Shown: positions 53,531 through 62,472 of the stretch, piece after piece
Position numbering within the stretch: the stretch's first letter is position 1
Layout of the letters: each line of letters opens with the position of its first letter
Origin: Salipaludibacillus sp. LMS25
GTDB lineage: Bacteria > Bacillota > Bacilli > Bacillales > Salisediminibacteriaceae
Reading direction: 5' to 3'
NCBI RefSeq assembly: GCF_024362805.1
Contig: NZ_CP093299.1
Coordinates: 1,550,001-1,614,000 of the forward strand
DNA: 64,000 nt
Program-made: the position numbers and the translations under genes
Notes under the pieces: generated by a model
The model's database searches: none
Seen by the model: the letters and a program-made list of their open reading frames with translations, nothing else
Told to the model about the DNA's origin: nothing

Positions 53531-55063
53531 ATGACATATGAACATTTATCTCAGCTACCTGAAGATCCTTCGTCCTACTGGATTGCCTCTACATCTTTTT
53601 CTGATGCTGATCCATTAAAAGAGAATACCGAAACAGACGTAGTCGTGGTAGGTGCAGGTATTACTGGTATTACTGCTGCCTACTTACTCATTCATGAAGG
53701 GTTTGATGTGATTTTACTTGATGCAGACAACATCTTACACGGAACCACTGGTCACACTACAGCAAAAATTACAGCACAACATGATTTGTTTTACCATGAC
53801 CTTATTCAGCATACAAGCATTGAAAAAGCACGAACCTACTATAACGTGAATGAGGAAGCAAAAAAATTCATTGAAACGATTGTACGTGAGCACAAGCTCA
53901 CATGTGGTTTTGAGGAACAAGACGCTGTTCTTTATGCCACCTCCTCTCAAGATTATAACGCACTTCAAAAAGAAAAAAAAGCCTATGAAACATTGGGGAT
54001 TCCTCATGAGATGCGCTCTGAGGTACCTTTCAATGAATCTGCGCAGGCAGCCTTAGCTATGACAGGACAAGCTCAGTTTCACCCTTTACACTACTTAACT
54101 TTTTTGTTAGAGGCATTTAAAAAACGTGGTGGAAAAGTATATGAAAACACGACGATAACCGGCATGGTGGAAGGGGAACGTCCCGTATTAGAAACACGGC
54201 AAGGTAAATACCTTATAAGTCGATTCGTGTTGTCATGTACTCACTTTCCATTTCACGATGCAAACAATTATTATTTTACGAAAATGCATGCGGAGCGCTC
54301 TTATGTCATCGCCGCTAAAGCTCCGGATGTTAATGGCATGTATTTAAGCGTGGACACCGCTCTTCCAAAACGTTCAATCCGCTCTGTCACCATTAACGGG
54401 GAGAACTATTTACTTATTGGAGGTGAAAGCCATAAAACAGGGCAAGGAAAGGATCAACTGGCTCATTATAAGGCACTACAATCATTTGCAGAGCGTGTTT
54501 TCAATGCCAAGGAATTCCCATATCGCTGGTCAGCACAAGATTTATATACATTGGATAGTATTCCATATATAGGTGTCCTTACCGACAATGAATCTAACAC
54601 CTTCGTAGCTACTGGATACCGCAAATGGGGAATGACGAGCGGAACTGCTGCTGCTATTATGCTTAAAAATTACGTGTTAGGCAATGAAACAGAAGATATG
54701 GCATTATTTGACCCTAATCGATTCTTGATTAATCCGAGCTTAAAGCATTTTTTAAAGCATAATTCAGATGTGACGATGCTTTTTTTTGCAGATAAGCTTA
54801 AGCCTGCCGCTAAAAAAGTTGACGATATTGCCCTTGGAGAAGGTGGAATTGTCTCACTTAACGGCAGACGAGCAGGTGTTTATAGAGATAAACATGGGGA
54901 TATGCACGCCGTTGATACAACGTGCAAACATTTAGGATGTGAGGTTCATTGGAATAATGGTGACCGTACTTGGGATTGCCCTTGTCACGGTTCAAGATAC
55001 GATGTAGACGGTCGTGTGATTGAAGGCCCAGCTAAAGAACCCCTAGACCCTTTACCTGAGTGA
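53531..55063 (+). CDS. FAD-dependent oxidoreductase with C-terminal Rieske domain (YhfW-like)
   Basis: Two-domain protein of 510 residues. A DAO-type FAD domain (residues 1-390) has [20 protein letters not shown] and [17 protein letters not shown]-terminal Rieske domain has the 2Fe-2S ligands in [10 protein letters not shown] and CPCHGSRYD (from about residue 464). It is the same architecture as B. subtilis YhfW. Substrate unknown; it is probably an amine or amino-acid dehydrogenase passing electrons to the cluster. Single gene. Confidence 0.9.
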   Translation: MTYEHLSQLPEDPSSYWIASTSFSDADPLKENTETDVVVVGAGITGITAAYLLIHEGFDVILLDADNILHGTTGHTTAKITAQHDLFYHDLIQHTSIEKARTYYNVNEEAKKFIETIVREHKLTCGFEEQDAVLYATSSQDYNALQKEKKAYETLGIPHEMRSEVPFNESAQAALAMTGQAQFHPLHYLTFLLEAFKKRGGKVYENTTITGMVEGERPVLETRQGKYLISRFVLSCTHFPFHDANNYYFTKMHAERSYVIAAKAPDVNGMYLSVDTALPKRSIRSVTINGENYLLIGGESHKTGQGKDQLAHYKALQSFAERVFNAKEFPYRWSAQDLYTLDSIPYIGVLTDNESNTFVATGYRKWGMTSGTAAAIMLKNYVLGNETEDMALFDPNRFLINPSLKHFLKHNSDVTMLFFADKLKPAAKKVDDIALGEGGIVSLNGRRAGVYRDKHGDMHAVDTTCKHLGCEVHWNNGDRTWDCPCHGSRYDVDGRVIEGPAKEPLDPLPE

Positions 55064-55213
55064 CTACAAACAGAAAATAAAACATCCCCTTTTACTCCAA
55101 ATAGGGGACTGAGATAAAAACGGTTAAATCGGTGACAGCGAGGGTAAAGAATAGGTACTATAACGTCGCCTTTTCACAAGATTGTCTTCAAACAGGAGGG
55201 GGAGGAGAGTCAA

Positions 55214-55555
55214 ATGAAACATAAAGCTAAGCTTCAATCAGTGGGCGTTTTCCTTCATCCCCACTGATTGTTAGTTTAACTTATGGGACCTTTAGAGGCA
55301 GTTTATCCCCCACCTAAACTTGTCGATCTGCTTAAGTTTGGAGGTGAGGGTTTTACTGCTCCTTAAGAGTGGGATAAAGAATTAGAAGTGACATTGACAT
55401 TCACTATTGCACAACATTACTTGACTGTACAAGGGCAGCTTCTCCGGAAAAACCGGGATATCGATGCCTTTGTTTATGGGGTCAAATTTCCAACTGATAA
55501 ATATGAAAAAGACCTGTTAACAGCATTAAAAGCGTATAGTAAACGTAACCGATAA
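55214..55555 (+). pseudogene. Small gene interrupted by a bcr1-like element (possible PilZ-domain remnant)
   Basis: GGAGGGGGAGGAGAGTCAA then ATG AAA CAT AAA, where the element begins. After it the frame resumes GAA TTA GAA GTG and runs to a TAA at 55553. Removing 55226-55378 gives one uninterrupted 62-codon frame. In place the element brings an in-frame TAA at 55364. The product (TLTFTIAQHYLTVQGQLL ... DAFVYGVKF ...) resembles the second half of a PilZ c-di-GMP-binding domain. The frame is also open upstream of the ATG to about 55160, so the ancestral gene may have been longer. Confidence 0.6.
55221..55378 (+). repeat. bcr1-like repeat, subfamily A, full length (158 bp), inside a gene
   Basis: ATAAAGCTAAGCTTCAATC to GTGGGATAAA. 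Its two terminal ATAAA copies correspond to a single ATAAA in the reconstructed target gene. This fixes the element boundary. Confidence 0.93.
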
Positions 55556-55654
55556 CAACTATTTAGAAGCTTCCCTTTTATCTTTTCAAAGAGGTTTAGT
55601 CTGTTCACACATACGGGAATAGAGTAGGTGAGACTATTTAAAGGGAGGCTAACA

Positions 55655-56314
55655 ATGACTAAAAAAATATTGATGGTGCTAACAAGTCATTCAACGATAA
55701 ATAATCAAGCCACTGGTCTATGGTTAGAAGAGTACGCTGCACCATATGCTACATTTGTTAAACATGGCTTTGACGTCACTGTCACAAGTATTGAGGGTGG
55801 CCAAGTCCCCCTTGATCCGAACAGCTTGCCTGATGAGGATAAATTAGAATGGCAAGAAGCGCAAGCGAAGCTCAGCAACACTGAGAAAATATCTGAAAAA
55901 CATATCTCTGGGTTTCATGCTGTCTTTTTACCGGGTGGGCATGGCACCGTTTTTGATTTTCCTGAAAATGACATGCTGAAAAAACTCCTTCAAGAACACG
56001 CAGAGGACGGAACGATACTCGCGTCTGTTTGTCACGGACCAAGTGCGTTTGTTAATGTTACTTACAAAGATGGAACCCCTCTCGTTCAAGGGAAGAAAAT
56101 AACGGCTTTTACGAATGAGGAAGAACGAGAAATGCAATTAGATGATGCCGTTCCTTTTTTACTTGAATCGGAGTTAAAAGCACGTGGTGGCAAATTTGTT
56201 CGCGGTGATAAGTGGAGCGATTATTCGGTGCATGACGGTCAGCTTATTACTGGACAAAACCCAATGTCCAGTCAAAGTACTGCCGATAAAGTGGTTGAAG
56301 CTTTACGCGACTAA
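55655..56314 (+). CDS. DJ-1/PfpI-superfamily protein (Hsp31-like type 1 glutamine amidotransferase domain)
   Basis: Protein of about 219 residues with the nucleophile cysteine in ILASVCHGPSAFVN, preceded by FLPGGHGTVFDFPEN. The glutamate partner is expected in the NQATGLWLEEYAAPY region, the pattern of Hsp31-like glyoxalase III/chaperone proteins. It probably detoxifies glyoxals or repairs glycated molecules. The ATG at 55655 follows AAAGGGAGGCTAACA; the frame extends nine codons upstream. Single gene next to the interrupted ORF. Confidence 0.85.
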   Translation: MTKKILMVLTSHSTINNQATGLWLEEYAAPYATFVKHGFDVTVTSIEGGQVPLDPNSLPDEDKLEWQEAQAKLSNTEKISEKHISGFHAVFLPGGHGTVFDFPENDMLKKLLQEHAEDGTILASVCHGPSAFVNVTYKDGTPLVQGKKITAFTNEEEREMQLDDAVPFLLESELKARGGKFVRGDKWSDYSVHDGQLITGQNPMSSQSTADKVVEALRD

Positions 56315-56392
56315 AAGTCAATTTGTGTGTTCAGGCTTCCTCTTTATTTACAGTACGAAATGAACAGGATGACCATTCAAGTAGGACAAAAG

Positions 56393-56417
56393 GGGCAGGA
56401 GAAAGAATCTCCTGCCC
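56393..56417 (+). terminator. Terminator after the DJ-1/PfpI gene
   Basis: GGGCAGGAG pairs with CTCCTGCCC around a 7-nt loop, followed by AAATCTTTGG. The T-tract is poor. Confidence 0.55.
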
Positions 56418-56564
56418 AAATCTTTGGCGTAAAGAGGATACACGTCGTGGCCATCGTACCCTCTTGTTAGCTTATTTTAAAAAACGGTGAGACATCTTAA
56501 CGAAATTTCGTCTACTTAGCTGGCTAGTTACAAGTTTTTGTTACCTGCCCTTATTTTGCTCCTC

Positions 56565-58214
56565 TTATAACTTAAACGAACTTTTTAACTCAACAATTCG
56601 ATTGAAGACAAGTTGATCTTCATGAGAGTCTTTCGGATCCACGTTAAAATACCCATGACGGAAAAATTGGAATTTATCATTCCCCTTGACGTCAGCCATG
56701 TTCGGCTCTACATAGCCATGAGCAACGTCCAATGATTCAGGATTAACGGCATCAAGAAAATCGTCACCACTTTTTTCATCATCAATTAAGGAATTATATA
56801 AGCGGAATTCGGCTTCTTTCGCATGCGTTGCTTCTACCCAATGAAGTGTCCCTTTCACTTTACGCCCCGTAAAACCACTGCCACTCTTCGTCTCTGGATC
56901 GTACGTACAGCGAAGCTCAATGACATTCCCTTCCTCGTCTTTAATGACTTCCTCACATTTAATAAAGTAAGCATGCTTTAAACGCACTTCATTACCTGGA
57001 AAGAGGCGGAAGTATTTTTTCGGTGGATTCTCCATAAAATCACTTTGTTCAATATAAATTTCTCGTGAAAAAGGAATTTGCCGTTTTCCCATCGCTTCAT
57101 TTTCAGGGTTTATCTCAGCATCCAACCACTCCACTTCCCCTTCCGGATAGTTCGTTATAACGACTTTCAGTGGTTGCAAAACAGACATGGTTCGTGGTGA
57201 TTTTAATTTCAAATCTTCGCGAACGAAATGTTCCAACATGCGTACATCCACAAGATTGTCCGCTTTACTTACACCGATCTCGCGGCAAAACGTTTTGACA
57301 GAATCCGCGGTAAAGCCACGACGTCGAAGGCCTGACAGTGTCGGCATTCTTGGATCATCCCAGCCATCCACATAGCCTTCATCCACGAGCTGTTTCAATT
57401 TTCGCTTACTCATAACGGTATTTGTCAAATTCAACCGGGCAAATTCAATTTGCTTCGGTGTCCCTTCTATTTCCGTATGCTCCACAACCCAGTCATACAA
57501 TGGCCGCTGATCTTCAAACTCTAACGTACAAATGGAGTGTGTCACACCTTCAATTGCATCCTCTAAAGGATGGGCGTAGGAATACATCGGATAGATGCAC
57601 CATTTATCTCCGGTATTATGGTGCTCTGTATGGGAAATCCGGTAAATAACAGGATCCCGCAAGTTAATGTTCGGTGATGACATGTCTATTTTAGCCCGAA
57701 GCACCTTTTCTCCATTGGCAAATTCACCTTGTCTCATCTTTTCGAAAAGTGCAAGGTTTTCGTCAACACTCCTGCTTCGTGACTCACTTTCTTTACCTGG
57801 CTCAGTTAAGGTACCACGATACTGGCGGATTTCTTCCTGTGTTAAATCTTCTACATATGCGAGGCCTTTCTTAATGAGCAATACGGCACGTTCATACATC
57901 TCTTCAAAGTAATTAGACGCATAAAATAAACCGTCCCATTCATAGCCAAGCCACTGGATATCTTCTTTAATGGCGTCCACATACTCTTGATCTTCCTTCA
58001 ATGGATTGGTATCGTCAAACCGAAGATTCGTCTTGCCGTTAAAAGCATCTGCCAACTCAAAGTTTAAGATGATGGATTTGGCGTGACCGATGTGCAAATA
58101 GCCATTTGGTTCTGGTGGGAACCGGGTGACTACATGATCATAGGTACCTTTATCCAAGTCCTCTTGCACAATATACTTAATGAAATGGGATGAATTAGTT
58201 ACGTTTTCACTCAT
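56565..58214 (-). CDS. glnS: Glutaminyl-tRNA synthetase
   Basis: Class Ic synthetase of 549 residues. HIGH motif at residues 41-44 in [11 protein letters not shown], the KMSKS counterpart in [13 protein letters not shown], and the C-terminal anticodon-binding beta-barrels ([35 protein letters not shown]). It is of the bacterial GlnS type rather than GltX (the acceptor segment [19 protein letters not shown] is characteristic). It charges tRNA-Gln directly. Most Bacillus species lack it and use GatCAB, so this is an unusual gene for the group. No T-box was seen upstream. Single gene. Confidence 0.93.
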   Translation of the reverse strand: MSENVTNSSHFIKYIVQEDLDKGTYDHVVTRFPPEPNGYLHIGHAKSIILNFELADAFNGKTNLRFDDTNPLKEDQEYVDAIKEDIQWLGYEWDGLFYASNYFEEMYERAVLLIKKGLAYVEDLTQEEIRQYRGTLTEPGKESESRSRSVDENLALFEKMRQGEFANGEKVLRAKIDMSSPNINLRDPVIYRISHTEHHNTGDKWCIYPMYSYAHPLEDAIEGVTHSICTLEFEDQRPLYDWVVEHTEIEGTPKQIEFARLNLTNTVMSKRKLKQLVDEGYVDGWDDPRMPTLSGLRRRGFTADSVKTFCREIGVSKADNLVDVRMLEHFVREDLKLKSPRTMSVLQPLKVVITNYPEGEVEWLDAEINPENEAMGKRQIPFSREIYIEQSDFMENPPKKYFRLFPGNEVRLKHAYFIKCEEVIKDEEGNVIELRCTYDPETKSGSGFTGRKVKGTLHWVEATHAKEAEFRLYNSLIDDEKSGDDFLDAVNPESLDVAHGYVEPNMADVKGNDKFQFFRHGYFNVDPKDSHEDQLVFNRIVELKSSFKL

Positions 58215-58267
58215 GTCTCTACACCTTTCTACAACAGAAGTTCTGTTCTTAATTATTATCTTTCATG

Positions 58268-58395
58268 ATTGAACCAATTTTATCATACAAAATACACCTG
58301 TAAAAAATGACCATGCAATATTAAATGTTATCATTGTTTGCATGTTCGTGTTGAAAATTCAATAGTGACATTCATTCAGTTGACATTTTTCTAAC
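58268..58395 (-). repeat. Second dispersed repeat family (C), core-deleted copy
   Basis: The flanks match 32806-33045 (TTGAACCAATTT, ATCATACAAAATAC, GTAAAAAATGACC on the left; GTTCGTGTTGAAAAT and GTGACATTCATTC on the right), but the central 100 or so bases are absent. The remaining sequence to 58690 holds nothing recognised. Confidence 0.55.
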
Positions 58396-58695
58396 TGCTT
58401 ATTAATCGCTCCTCCATGCAGTCGGTAAAAGTAACTTGTCTGTTTAGATCACATGTCTATTAATCGTTATATCATAAATAAGTCTGGATATCTATGGATG
58501 GCTTCACTTTTCAATCACTTAGGACTTGTATGTCACCTCTATATTAGCTTACTCCAAAAGGGCTAATCACCCTTTGTTTTCTCGTGACTATTTAGTAGGA
58601 CTTCTACACATTAGTTAGCATATTTCGTAACAAATGTGTAAATGTATTGATCACTTTAGTCCTATTATGCTACTTTTGGTATGTTCAATATAACA

Positions 58696-58797
58696 CAATA
58701 ATAATGGGCAAACCTGTTGAAAAACAGGGACGCAAAGCTTCAGGTCTAACGCTTCTTGGAAAGTTATGATGGCTGAGCTGCATAACATATTGGCATT
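58696..58797 (+). promoter_or_regulatory. Cyclic di-GMP-I (GEMM) riboswitch
   Basis: Conserved core GGGCAAACC, P2 hairpin CCTGTT-GAAA-AACAGG with a GNRA tetraloop, GGACGCAAAGC, then AGGTCTAA and GATGGCTGAGCTGC forming P3 with a tetraloop-receptor-like region. P1 pairs CAATAATAATG (58696-58706) with CATAACATATTG (58781-58792). These are the hallmarks of the class I c-di-GMP aptamer. It controls the decarboxylase-chemoreceptor operon through the terminator at 58816. Confidence 0.93.
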
Positions 58798-58815
58798 TTT
58801 ACATATGTTACCGCC

Positions 58816-58843
58816 TCCCCATTATTAAAGATGGGGATTTTTT
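58816..58843 (+). terminator. Expression-platform terminator of the c-di-GMP riboswitch
   Basis: TCCCCAT pairs with ATGGGGA, followed by six Ts. Its left arm (CCCATTATT, 58818-58826) is also complementary to AATAATGGG (58700-58708) in the aptamer's P1 strand, giving a possible antiterminator. A further competing stem is TAACATAT with ATATGTTA (58803-58810). Confidence 0.85.
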
Positions 58844-58873
58844 ATATTTACTTATATGATTGGAGAGTGCTTA

Positions 58874-60532
58874 ATGACGTCACTAAATGATGTGCAAAAA
58901 CTCTTCCCTAGTGAAGATGGCAATCGTGAAAGCAGAGAAAACGTTCTGCAATTAGTTACAACTCTTTTAGAGAATATGGATAGGCTTAAGCGGCCAGACT
59001 ACGCTAGTTTAGGACATGAGAAACAGCGTGAAGCAAATTTTTATCAGCAGCTTGTTCAAACAGCTGAAGTCCCCCTACAGGGTGAAAGTCTATCTCACTT
59101 AGTAGACAGTATGACAAGCTTAATGACAGGCCACCCCTATCATTCCCGATACTTTTTGACAAATGTTCTCCCGATGGCTAGTATTCCTGGGCTCATTGGT
59201 CAGCTCACAGCCTCCCTATTGAATGGGAATAATTTATGGGATGTTTACGGCCCTGCCGGTGCGGAGGCAGAAACGAAAGTCATTGCCATGATGTCACGAA
59301 TTGCTGGTTATGATGTTAATGAGAGCTGGGGGTATACGACATGGGGAGGACAGGGAGCCGTCTTTACCGGCCTTCGCCTGGCAATTGCAAAACATTGTCC
59401 TGACGCAGTGGAACACGGTGTTCCTGATAATCTGTATGTGTTCTCCTCTGAGCAAGCCCATTATAGCTTAATTAAATCAGCTGAAGCCACTGGTATTGGA
59501 CGAAGCCATGTGATTAAGGTTCGTACAAAGCGAGATCACTCCATGGACGAACAAGATCTTGCCTCTAAAATGACAGAGGTGATAGAAGAAGGAGGTAAAC
59601 CCGTTTACGTTGTGGCCACGACTGGCACGACTGACAATTTTGGTATTGACAATATTCAGGCGATAAAAGATACGACCGATGCCCTTACAAATATGCATGC
59701 ATTAGCACCTGTTCATATTCATGCTGATTCAGCCCTAGGAGGATTCTATGCCTTTTTTAACGAGTATGATTTTACGGTAAATTCGTTAAACTTTGATGAA
59801 AATGTGCTTAAAGGATTACGGACAATTACGTCTAAAATGAAACATTTACATTTAGCAGACAGCTTATGTTTTGACTTTCAGAAACTTGGTCAAACCCCTT
59901 ATGCGACCAGTCTTTTCTTAGTGAAAAACAAAGAAGATTTGTCTTTAATCGATTTAGATGCTGCCGAATCCCCTTATGTAGGGGACAGAGGTTACGGTGA
60001 CTACCACACAAGCTACACATTGGAATGCTCAAGAATGGCTAGCTCCATTGCTATTATGGCTGCTTTACAGCTTTTCGGGGTGGAAGGCTACCAAATACTG
60101 CTCGCTAACTATATAAAGGTAAACATTACTTTCCGCGAAAAGCTCCTAGCAGCTTTACCTGACATATGTGTAACGAACCCTTTAAACCCCGGTCCTATTA
60201 CGGCCTTTAGGTTGTATCAGAGGACAGGTAACTGGGAGATGGAAGCAACTGGCCAGTTAACGAAAGAAGAAATCATGAAAACAAATAGAAGAAATGAAGC
60301 CCTTTTTGAGTATTTCGGTACCCATAGAGCCCGTATCTTCCTCGGTGACACAAAAAAATTCGCCCTTGTCACATGCAAAGATCAAACGGAGTTGCAGCCG
60401 GTATACGTATCTAAGTTTTTTACGATCTCACCTTATACAGAAACAGAGCACGTCCCTGATGTCATCACCTTTATACAAGACGCTATAGAAGCGACAAAAT
60501 CAACAGAAACCGAGGTAACATTCTCATGTTAA
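58874..60532 (+). CDS. Group II PLP-dependent amino-acid decarboxylase
   Basis: PLP enzyme of about 552 residues. PLP-stacking His196 ([13 protein letters not shown]), Asp285 ([15 protein letters not shown]) and Schiff-base Lys337 ([15 protein letters not shown]). The residue before the lysine is Q rather than the usual H, which sets it apart from classical glutamate or aromatic decarboxylases. Substrate unknown. The start at 58874 follows GGAGAG (58862-58867); an ATG at 58856 has no site. It is c-di-GMP-riboswitch controlled and overlaps the chemoreceptor gene by 7 nt, so the two are translated together. Confidence 0.85.
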   Translation: MTSLNDVQKLFPSEDGNRESRENVLQLVTTLLENMDRLKRPDYASLGHEKQREANFYQQLVQTAEVPLQGESLSHLVDSMTSLMTGHPYHSRYFLTNVLPMASIPGLIGQLTASLLNGNNLWDVYGPAGAEAETKVIAMMSRIAGYDVNESWGYTTWGGQGAVFTGLRLAIAKHCPDAVEHGVPDNLYVFSSEQAHYSLIKSAEATGIGRSHVIKVRTKRDHSMDEQDLASKMTEVIEEGGKPVYVVATTGTTDNFGIDNIQAIKDTTDALTNMHALAPVHIHADSALGGFYAFFNEYDFTVNSLNFDENVLKGLRTITSKMKHLHLADSLCFDFQKLGQTPYATSLFLVKNKEDLSLIDLDAAESPYVGDRGYGDYHTSYTLECSRMASSIAIMAALQLFGVEGYQILLANYIKVNITFREKLLAALPDICVTNPLNPGPITAFRLYQRTGNWEMEATGQLTKEEIMKTNRRNEALFEYFGTHRARIFLGDTKKFALVTCKDQTELQPVYVSKFFTISPYTETEHVPDVITFIQDAIEATKSTETEVTFSC

Positions 60533-62223
60533 ATGTCTCATCATCCTTATTTAAAAAGTTTCTTCTTGGCATCATGGTGCCTATGATTCTCTTTGCTCTT
60601 ATCTTTAGCAGTGTCATTTATTATTTTTCTAGTCACTTAATTGATGACTATGTGATACCTAGTTTTGAAGATGCCCTTACAGTAAATATGGACCTTATGA
60701 CAGACAGCCTTGACAATCAATTAATACTCGCTGCTCATGAAGGTGACACGAATGCCCTTGCAGAGCTTCAACATACATTAGACCAGTTTCAAGCGTCTAC
60801 TGGCGTGGCAAATGCATACGTTTTAGGCCAATCAGGTGGTGAAGAGTATATTATTGCCTTAAGCCAGTATGAAGAGACGATGGAAGCTTATCCACTCTCT
60901 GATGATATGCACACAGCTATGGGCGGAACAGACGCTATAAGTGACATATATAATGATGAATTTGGAACATTCAAGTCTTACTTTTCAGCGGTTGAAGGAA
61001 CAGATGCCATTCTGGGATTAGATCGTGATGCTTCGTTTGTTAGTAAAGCTAAATCTCTTGGGATCACCATATCTCTTATCTTAGCCGGTGGCATGATTAT
61101 CGCCTCTATCGTGATTTCTACTATCATTACTCGAAAAATCAGCCAACCTGTTACAACAATCGCTCACCATGCGGAAAAAGTAGCAGAAGGCAACTTAAAC
61201 ATCGAGGAGATTCACATTACATCTAGAGATGAGTTAGGCCAGCTATCGGCTCATTTTAATAAAATGATTCGCGATTTACGGAAGATGATTTCGCAAGTTG
61301 GGGATAAAGCAACCCAAGTGGCCGCCACTTCGGAGGAGCTTTCTGCAAGCTCTGAACAGACGAGCGAGTCCGTCTCCCATGTGAGTGAAACAATTCAAAT
61401 GATCGCCTCTTCTTCAGGGGATCAACAAGAACAAATGGAAGGATTAAATGATTACTGTAAAGCTTTATCAGTTGAGATGAACGAAGTAGCCAATGAAGCG
61501 ACAGCAACAGCGCAAATGTCAGAGGAAACAGCCCACGCTGCTAAAGAAGGCGCTACTTCCATTGATCAAGCGATTACGCATATGGCGGCGATTAATGATC
61601 GTGTTAGCCAGTCTGCGGATGTGGTGACAAAACTACAAGAAGAGTCCCGCGCAATCGGCGAAATTGTGACGATTATTACAAATATTGCTGACCAAACGAA
61701 TCTCCTAGCTCTCAACGCCTCAATCGAAGCAGCCCGAGCAGGAGAAAATGGGAAAGGGTTTGCTGTCGTAGCTGATGAAGTACGAAAATTAGCTGAAGAA
61801 TCTGGAAATGCCGCTAATCAAATTAAAGAAAAAATCGACCAAGTACAAAGCCAAGCTATCGCCTCTGTTGAAGCCATGACTGAAGGCTATCAAGCTGTAA
61901 AAGAAGGCACGGAAGCTGTTAATCAGGCTAATGAATCATTTGAACGAATCGAAAAAACGGCTATCGACTCCTCTAACAAAGTAAATAGTATTAAAGACGC
62001 ATTGGCAATGATGGACGAAGCCATCTCTGCTAACGTAAAAACAATTTCGGATTTAACAGAAATATCGAACAATGTTTCTAGTAGTATACAAAGTGTTTCT
62101 GCAACGAGCGAGGAACAAACTGCTATCATGGAAGAAGTAGCTAGTGCATCTGAGTCGTTATCTAAAATGGCCGAACAATTGCAATATTCGGTCCAAAAGT
62201 TCAATACAGAGAACAAATCATAG
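60526..62223 (+). CDS. Methyl-accepting chemotaxis protein, coupled to the decarboxylase
   Basis: Chemoreceptor of 565 residues. Membrane helix about 12-35; short extracellular sensor of about 135 residues, of single-Cache size; second helix near 180-200 ([20 protein letters not shown]); HAMP; and signalling domain with tip [20 protein letters not shown]. The small acidic sensor region has no recognised ligand motif. ATGTTAA overlap with the upstream decarboxylase implies coupling, and both lie under the c-di-GMP riboswitch. Linking motility response to c-di-GMP fits known GEMM targets; the decarboxylase partner is unusual. Confidence 0.92.
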   Translation: MLNVSSSLFKKFLLGIMVPMILFALIFSSVIYYFSSHLIDDYVIPSFEDALTVNMDLMTDSLDNQLILAAHEGDTNALAELQHTLDQFQASTGVANAYVLGQSGGEEYIIALSQYEETMEAYPLSDDMHTAMGGTDAISDIYNDEFGTFKSYFSAVEGTDAILGLDRDASFVSKAKSLGITISLILAGGMIIASIVISTIITRKISQPVTTIAHHAEKVAEGNLNIEEIHITSRDELGQLSAHFNKMIRDLRKMISQVGDKATQVAATSEELSASSEQTSESVSHVSETIQMIASSSGDQQEQMEGLNDYCKALSVEMNEVANEATATAQMSEETAHAAKEGATSIDQAITHMAAINDRVSQSADVVTKLQEESRAIGEIVTIITNIADQTNLLALNASIEAARAGENGKGFAVVADEVRKLAEESGNAANQIKEKIDQVQSQAIASVEAMTEGYQAVKEGTEAVNQANESFERIEKTAIDSSNKVNSIKDALAMMDEAISANVKTISDLTEISNNVSSSIQSVSATSEEQTAIMEEVASASESLSKMAEQLQYSVQKFNTENKS

Positions 62224-62231
62224 CACTTAAG

Positions 62232-62272
62232 AAAAACCTAGCGTGGGCAACAGCTTCCATGCTAGGTTTTTT
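62232..62272 (+). terminator. Terminator of the decarboxylase-chemoreceptor operon
   Basis: AAAACCTAGC pairs with GCTAGGTTTT (with an inner TGG/CCA), followed by TTTTTTG. Confidence 0.85.
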
Positions 62273-62322
62273 GAGGTCTCATATAATCATAAGCTTCCTA
62301 ATCACATGAGCAAGATCCTGCT

Positions 62323-62465
62323 ATAAAGCTAAGCTTCAATCAGTGGGGGGTTTTCGTTCTTCACCCAGTTGAGTGAATCTGGACTTTAGATTCCTTTATC
62401 TCCCGCCTATATAGATTTATCTCTATTTTCAGGGCGAAGTTTTACGGACGATGATCTGTAATAAA
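62323..62465 (+). repeat. bcr1-like repeat, chimera (A left end, B right end)
   Basis: The left end ATAAAGCTAAGCTTCAATC is subfamily A. From GTTGAGTGAATCTGGAC it is B, ending TACGGACGATGATCTGTA and ATAAA. Part of hairpin 1's right arm is missing. It lies between convergent genes. Confidence 0.87.
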
Positions 62466-62472
62466 TAACTTA

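Noticed and set aside
58215..58267. T-box leader for glnS
   Set aside because: No specifier-loop architecture, T-box motif or GG-TACC-type antiterminator bulge was found upstream of glnS.
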